This document shows positions 59,451-64,000 of a DNA stretch of 64,000 nucleotides, piece by piece. The notes under the pieces are model-generated. The model was not told where the DNA came from. It saw only the letters and a program-made list of their open reading frames with translations, and searched no databases. The DNA is from Isochrysis galbana (taxonomy: Eukaryota; Haptophyta; Isochrysidales; Isochrysidaceae): NCBI GenBank assembly GCA_018136815.1, contig CM030935.1:659382-723381 (forward strand), written 5' to 3'. Within the stretch, counting starts at the first letter, position 1, and each line of letters starts with the position of its first letter. The translations under genes were made by a program, and so were the position numbers.

Positions 59451-61205
59451 ATGATCCACTCCGCCGCAGGCTGCCCGAGCCGCTGCACGACGGCGCTCGC
59501 GCTGCTCATGTGCATCACCGTACGGGCCGCGCTGTTGCCGCACGCAGGCCACCCTGCCGCCGCTACTGCCCCCAGCAGAGCCCCTGCCACGCTGCGCTTC
59601 CCGGCGCCAGTGGCGCAATTCGGATTCAAGATCCAAAAGAGTGAGAGGCTGCTTATCCGCGAGGCCTGGGAGCGCGCTGACGCCTACCGGCCTGGGAAGC
59701 CCAACTGGTTCACAACTCAAAAGAAGGATCTTGTCGAGCTGCACAACCAGCTGCAGCCAGAGATTGAAGCATTGCCATCGTTGCCTCCGCCAACGAATGC
59801 AACGTCGCTGCTTGGCTCGCTGCTGCGAGTGCTGACCACGGGTGACCTAGCCTTGACGCTTTGCTCTAAAGAGGCGCCTGTGCTTACCGAGCTGCGTGAC
59901 TGGCTTGTCGCAGAACTCCCGATGCCCGAGGCAGTGCTCGGGCTGCCAGAGGAGCAGGGGCGTGTACTAGCAGCGCTTGCGGCTGCGCTTGATGCCCGCA
60001 AGATGCTGGACCTCGGCACCTTCACCGGATACTCGTCTATTGCTATGGCCCTTGCGACGGCGGATGATGCCAAAGTCGTTTGTTGCGAGCCCGATGCCCG
60101 CTCTGCGAGCTCCGCACGGGACTGGTGGATGAAGGCAGGCGTGGCGTCGAAGATGGAAATGAACGAGTGTAAAGCCGAGGATCTCCTTGACAAGCTCTTG
60201 GCTGAAAGTGATGGTGAACCTAGCTTCGACATGGTCTTCGTCGACGTCGGCGATCGTACGGCGTACGAGTCGATCCATGAGCAGCTCATGAAGCTTGTAC
60301 GCGTAGGTGGTGTCGTCGTCTACTACGACACGCTCTGGTGTGCAGACAACATACTTCAGCATGAGCCATATCCTTCCATGCGGCGCTTCAATGAGATGCT
60401 TGCGCGCGACCCGCGCGTGCTCGCCTCTCTCGTCCCACTTTCGTATGGCATCACCATTTGTGTAAAGACTCTCCAGGTCGACGGCCCCAAGCTGAAAGCC
60501 TCACTCACGGCCAAGGAGGAGGGTGACTCGGGGCCGTTCCTAGAGTTGCTTCGCGCACGTCGTGATGAGCTCGAGGCTCAGCTCTCAGCTCTCGATATTG
60601 GTGCGTTTGAGACGCTGACCGAGAACGCTGAGGCTGCTCCCACCTCCGAGCCTGCTCCCGTTCCTCGCGCCGCTCCATCCGCCGAGAAGCCAGCTGGCTT
60701 AACTGTGGCGCCCTCCATCCCGGAACAGTCTCATGATGCTCCTGACTCTGCTGCTGAGGAGGCAGCTTTGTCCCCCGCAGTGGTTGAGCCACAGGTTGCT
60801 GTGACAGCACCTGGTACGCATACGGAATCTGTTGCGGCGGATTCGCCCTCGGCGCAGGTTGCGCCCGCCGCAGAGCCAGTCGCAGCACGACTTGAGACAC
60901 CGGCGCCTGGGCCGGTGGCGGCGGCTCCGGCCTCTGCCGCGGCCCCAACCCCGGCCTCAACCCAACCCCCTACCTCGGCGTCGGCTCCCGCTTCTGAGAC
61001 ACAAATAGTCTCGGCAAACGCATCTCCGTCTGCACCTGAGCCCTCGCCGCCCTCGCCGCCTTCGCCGTCTTCGCAGTCCTCGGGCTCATCGGGCTCATCG
61101 GCGTCAACGTGGACTCCTTTCGGGTCTGGTTTCGGCTCCTCTTCAAAATCTGAGACGGATGCGGCTGACTCAACCTCAACTCCAGACAAGAAATGGTACT
61201 TTTAG
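59451..61205 (+). CDS. Class I SAM-dependent O-methyltransferase (CCoAOMT-like)
   Basis: 584 residues from the ATG at 59451. The leader (TTALALLMCITVRA, then Ala/Pro/Ser/His-rich to about residue 50) looks like a signal plus transit peptide, so plastid or endomembrane targeting is possible. The methyltransferase domain spans about 140-345. KMLDLGTFTGYSSIAMALA is motif I for SAM binding, VVCCEPD motif II, and FDMVFVDVGDRTAYESIHEQ the metal/substrate region. LVRVGGVVVYYDTLWCADN is the GG..DN(V)LW segment, with the usual DN changed to YDT. About 230 residues of Pro/Ala/Ser-rich tail follow, which is unusual. Expected reaction: methylation of a hydroxyl, catechol-like acceptors being typical of the family. 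Confidence 0.85.
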   Translation: MIHSAAGCPSRCTTALALLMCITVRAALLPHAGHPAAATAPSRAPATLRFPAPVAQFGFKIQKSERLLIREAWERADAYRPGKPNWFTTQKKDLVELHNQLQPEIEALPSLPPPTNATSLLGSLLRVLTTGDLALTLCSKEAPVLTELRDWLVAELPMPEAVLGLPEEQGRVLAALAAALDARKMLDLGTFTGYSSIAMALATADDAKVVCCEPDARSASSARDWWMKAGVASKMEMNECKAEDLLDKLLAESDGEPSFDMVFVDVGDRTAYESIHEQLMKLVRVGGVVVYYDTLWCADNILQHEPYPSMRRFNEMLARDPRVLASLVPLSYGITICVKTLQVDGPKLKASLTAKEEGDSGPFLELLRARRDELEAQLSALDIGAFETLTENAEAAPTSEPAPVPRAAPSAEKPAGLTVAPSIPEQSHDAPDSAAEEAALSPAVVEPQVAVTAPGTHTESVAADSPSAQVAPAAEPVAARLETPAPGPVAAAPASAAAPTPASTQPPTSASAPASETQIVSANASPSAPEPSPPSPPSPSSQSSGSSGSSASTWTPFGSGFGSSSKSETDAADSTSTPDKKWYF

Positions 61206-61896
61206 GGCCGCCAAAACATTCTTGGCGATTTTTCATCCTGGGCTGGGGTTGAAAGGGGGCATGCATCTATAGCCGTGGCTGTAAAATCTAACTTCGCCGA
61301 CAACATGCGACGCCTTGATTCCTCGATGTGAGGACCTTGGTGGATCATATTTGCGAGACGGACTTCTAGAATGCCACATCCGTCTCCCGGGACCCCAAAT
61401 CCGCTTTAGGCGTGAAACATGCTATCATCGCACCTGCAGGTCCCGTCGGCTGTGTGATGCCTTGGGGTCAGTTGCGCAGTTTGTCGAGATGGCCATGTTG
61501 ATTGGGTGATCTGCAGCTACGTAGCGCAGCTGGGATGTAGCGCATCCAATGTCCGATATATGTGTTGTTGTCCCGCTCACAATGTGTAGCGGATGTGCAA
61601 ATGTCACTTTTGGCACACGTTATCACGTTCGCACCTGGGCGTGGTGTGCCAGTGCTGCATGCGTTTGGCGCTGCGCGTGCGAGAGCTACTAGTTCTTTGT
61701 TTGAACAACGGCGGAACTTACGGCACGACGACATGCCGACAGCTCACGACGACGACAATCCTGCACGCAGCCCGCAAATGCGTGCACACACAAGCGGCCT
61801 GCAATCGGCAATGAATATTTACTCCAACGGTAACAGCGTTGCCCAAGTTGGGGAAGTGGGGATGGGTGGGAAAAGGATTCGTATTCGTGTTCTTAC
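61206..61896. other. Intergenic
   Basis: 3' flank of the methyltransferase gene; no domain-bearing ORF and no recognised repeat. Confidence 0.35.
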
Positions 61897-62100
61897 CAAC
61901 TATCGTTATAAACGATAGGGTCATATCTACTATCGTTAAACGATAGGGTCATGGAGCGCGCGCCGCTCCCCTCCCCTCCTGCCGTCACCCCCGCCGCGCC
62001 GAACGATCAGGCCATGCTTGACGCCGCACACCTGAAGCGCCCGCGAGAGGGCGCCCCTCTGACCCAGGTGCGCACGAGGACTCACTCACACTCACTCTCA
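61897..62100 (+). repeat. Family E LINE 5' end with doubled hairpin
   Basis: CTATCGTTATAAACGATAG (61900-61918) and CTATCGTTAAACGATAG (61930-61946), each followed by GGTCAT. The second leads into ATGGAGCGCGCGCCG. The ORF1-like start MERAPLPSPPAVTPA...LKRPREGAPLTQVR parallels family A MERAAAPPL...KRPRPPTEAEQVR. It breaks off before the family C fragment. Confidence 0.65.
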
Positions 62101-62116
62101 AACATAGGGGATAATA

Positions 62117-62674
62117 AATAAAATAATTAATGTTATATCCTAGCCAACCCCACTAGCTAATTGGACACAACTTTTCCGTCCCGGAATCCCGCCATGCCTG
62201 ACGAGCCAGGTGTCCGAGAGCTACCGGGGGGAGGGGGCACCGCCCCCTCCCCCCGATATTCGTCCTCCCCCCAGTGCACGCACCGACCCCGCGCACCCCA
62301 GCACGTCCTCTCCTCGAGTCCACGCTGGGGGAAAACCCCTCTCGGGTAAAAACAACGCAGGGGGGGGGGGGGGCACTCATGAATAGGAGCCCAGAAACGC
62401 TAATCTCTCCTCGCAAGAGCGAGTGGCCGCGGCGAGCCGCGGCCCTTCCCTCCGGGTTCTGGTTCTGGCGCCCCCGTCTTCTCTTACCCAAACGGGGCGA
62501 GAAGACACGTAAACGCCGGAGGGGAGAGCTGCCACTCCCCCCTCCCCTCCCTCTTCCCTTTTCCTCCTCTCTTCCCTGCGGCGGGGGCCCATGGCGCGCG
62601 CCCGCGGCCCCTCTTCAGGTCCCCAGGAGGCCTGCAGGGGGCCTGGGAGCACAGCTCAGGGGGCAGGTGAGGCT
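62117..62674 (-). repeat. Family C retroposon, 5' truncated
   Basis: Reverse of family C from its middle to the 3' end (..AGGATATAACATTAATTATTTT). It includes the 31-nt hairpin at 62476-62506, whose inner stem has CCC/GGG where the 33739 copy has CCT/AGG. The 5' edge abuts element D. Confidence 0.8.
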
Positions 62675-62997
62675 AGGTGTCGTTCCGTCAATAGTGGGAC
62701 ATCAGTCGAATTGAGCGATCAAATGTCCACAGTTGTATTGTAGTTGTTTAACATTAGATCTTGTTAAAATTATAAGAGAGAGAGGCCGTCAAAGCTTCTT
62801 CGCTAATCACATCGGTGCATACCGTGCATGGGCACGGCGCGATGTGCATCGGTCCCCCCGCGGATACGCCGTGCGCGCGCATGTCAACCCGTTCCGTGTG
62901 TGTAGCCCCTGCGGCCCACAACTACGTAAACTGGCCATATACAACTGATCTGATCGCTCAATTCTACTGATGTCCCACTATTAACGGAACGACACCT
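62675..62997. mobile_element. Element D: 323-bp foldback with 47-bp terminal inverted repeats
   Basis: 62675-62721 and 62951-62997 are inverted repeats, 45 of 47 identical, starting AGGTGTCGTTCCGT. The interior is non-coding and has one GGGCACGGCGCGATGTGCAT palindromic block shared with the tandem repeats at 45370-45685. No clear target duplication was found, perhaps because a C copy inserted at one edge. Class II MITE is the likely type. Confidence 0.75.
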
Positions 62998-63033
62998 CAC
63001 GAAATAAATTCGTTACACGTCTTTAGAGGCGAC

Positions 63034-63312
63034 ATGCCGATCTACCGTATCAGGAGCAAAAATGTATACGATGTTATTGGGCTTAAAAAGGCGATACAAA
63101 TATTTCTTCTTGTGTCTTTGGTTATCATCTTCTTATCATTCGCCTTGACCGTGGCATTCTCGCAGCATTCAGACTTGGACTTCGCCATAAAGACTGGAAT
63201 CGGGCTGTCAGTGGGCGTCGCACTGACCTTTCTTGTCTTCTTTACGTTGTGGAAAACGAAACAATGGCGTTTTAGCCTGCCGAAGGGTAAGGTCCTCAGC
63301 TCAAAAGGGTAG
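63034..63312 (+). CDS. Small two-helix membrane protein, unknown
   Basis: 92 residues from the ATG at 63034 (MPIYRIRSKNVYDVIGLKK). Two strong membrane segments (IQIFLLVSLVIIFLSFALTV and IGLSVGVALTFLVFFTLW) are separated by a short polar loop (SQHSDLDFAIKT). A basic tail (KTKQWRFSLPKGKVLSSKG) follows. Base composition is clearly more AT-rich than neighbouring genes, which could mean transfer (organelle, virus or bacterium) or simply a relaxed region. No family recognised. It may also be chance, given its size. Confidence 0.45.
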   Translation: MPIYRIRSKNVYDVIGLKKAIQIFLLVSLVIIFLSFALTVAFSQHSDLDFAIKTGIGLSVGVALTFLVFFTLWKTKQWRFSLPKGKVLSSKG

Positions 63313-64000
63313 AATGAAGAAGATGAAAACTCAGCACGCGTAGCTGGGTAGTTATGTGCGAAAACGCTAAGCGGACACAAAACACCAGTTCACACTACAG
63401 ACGTCCCTTCCTCCAGACACCTGAGCACAGACACTGTGGTCTATTTCCGTGACACAATCCTTGGTACCCAGCGAGCAGCATTTGCATGCACGCTAGTTCA
63501 TCACGGTCGGTATCAAGCTGTTTTTGAAGAAAAGTAGACATCACGTGACATGGTCCTTCGTGCTCGGCTGCTTTGTGGCTCCTTTGTCCGCATACAGTGG
63601 AGTACCTCGGCGTGGCCGCGGAGCATGCTGCAAAGTCTCTCTGACTGTGACTTGGTCTGAAATATTCGCGGGGAAGGGGGCAGGAGGAAGGGGCTCCTCT
63701 GCTACACGTCTGTGCGCAAGCATCTGCGGAGACACCTGGTCCAGAAGAAACCTCCCTCCACTTGAGGTGTGGCATCGAGCGCATGGGCCGATTGAAGCAT
63801 TTTGCGCTCAATCAGCGTGGCCCATGACCGATGTCGAGGAGGTCGGGTTGGATAACCCCCAAACCTCGTCTGTCCGAAGCTCCCTTTTGCGTCAACACTC
63901 ATACATCCTCATCGATTTTGTGAGCCTGCCTTCCCAAGTGGTACCCTCTGAAATCTGAGTGGATGCCTGCCCCATGCCAAAACAGTTTCGTTACACGTCA
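63313..64000. other. Window end, nothing recognised
   Basis: Open frames on both strands (63395-63811 minus, 63524-63958 plus) overlap and show no domain. TTCGTTACACGTC at 63987-63999 repeats 63009-63021. Confidence 0.3.

Noticed and set aside
63395-63958. Overlapping ORFs of 138 and 144 codons at the window end
   Set aside because: Opposite strands, no domain, no splice or leader evidence; cannot tell which, if any, is real.

Overview
The window is nuclear DNA of a microbial eukaryote, most likely a marine microalga. The genes have spliceosomal GT-AG introns of about 60-220 bp. They lie on both strands and are separated by long G/C homopolymers, (CT)n/(GA)n microsatellites and dense transposon debris. 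Several proteins carry marks I associate with haptophyte, pelagophyte or dinoflagellate predicted proteins: an INYSKFDHI box before a RING-H2 finger, a DDGGPGS/GTDCKDCG cysteine motif, and a TIR-like (SHTWG / WVDIFAVRQ) protein with ankyrin repeats. A haptophyte-like alga is my best guess; the sequence alone does not settle it. There is no operon structure, no rRNA, no CRISPR array and no tRNA that I can recognise.

Layout. 0-5 kb: a repeat copy, then divergent TspO/MBR-like and ankyrin genes around a very G-rich gap. 6.6-10.3 kb: an eight-exon, N-myristoylatable TIR-like/ankyrin gene. 12.5-13.8 kb: patatin-like lipase. 14.9-18.3 kb: Copia remnant, then a LINE copy with a 17-bp target-site duplication. 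19-20.9 kb: membrane sulfotransferase-like gene. 21-23.5 kb: nested repeats. 23.9-28 kb: an unknown helical-repeat protein and a 2OG-Fe(II) dioxygenase. 30.2-32.8 kb: divergent membrane Cys-motif and M23-peptidase-like genes. 33.2-34.1 kb: a complete non-coding retroelement. 34.7-37.2 kb: a secreted unknown and a decayed Josephin gene. 37.7-40.1 kb: a LINE copy with a hAT transposon nested in it. 41.1-44.4 kb: unknown protein and a secreted VHL-beta-like protein behind a 470-bp CT tract. 45-46 kb: tandem repeats, an inverted-repeat element end and a LINE 5' end. 46.8-50.6 kb: Cys-cluster membrane protein and a RING-H2 protein. 51.5-53.1 kb: 5'-truncated LINE. 54-57.7 kb: Copia 3' end, unknown gene, second LINE lineage. 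57.8-64 kb: a frameshifted small gene, an O-methyltransferase, more element ends and a small membrane ORF.

The most striking theme is a retroposon system. At least four sequence families (A: LINE with MERA... ORF1; B and C: non-coding; E: another MERA... ORF1) begin with the same kind of terminal hairpin. Its stem changes from family to family but keeps base pairing, and it lies just before CC/GCC-ATGG. A and B also share a T-rich 3' end (AATATTAAAAGG followed by T's). Target-site duplications of 12-17 bp define complete copies of A, B and C. No copy here encodes a reverse transcriptase: the A copies are ORF1 5' ends joined to ORF2 3' ends by internal deletion, or are 5' truncated. The host genes show no obvious joint pathway.
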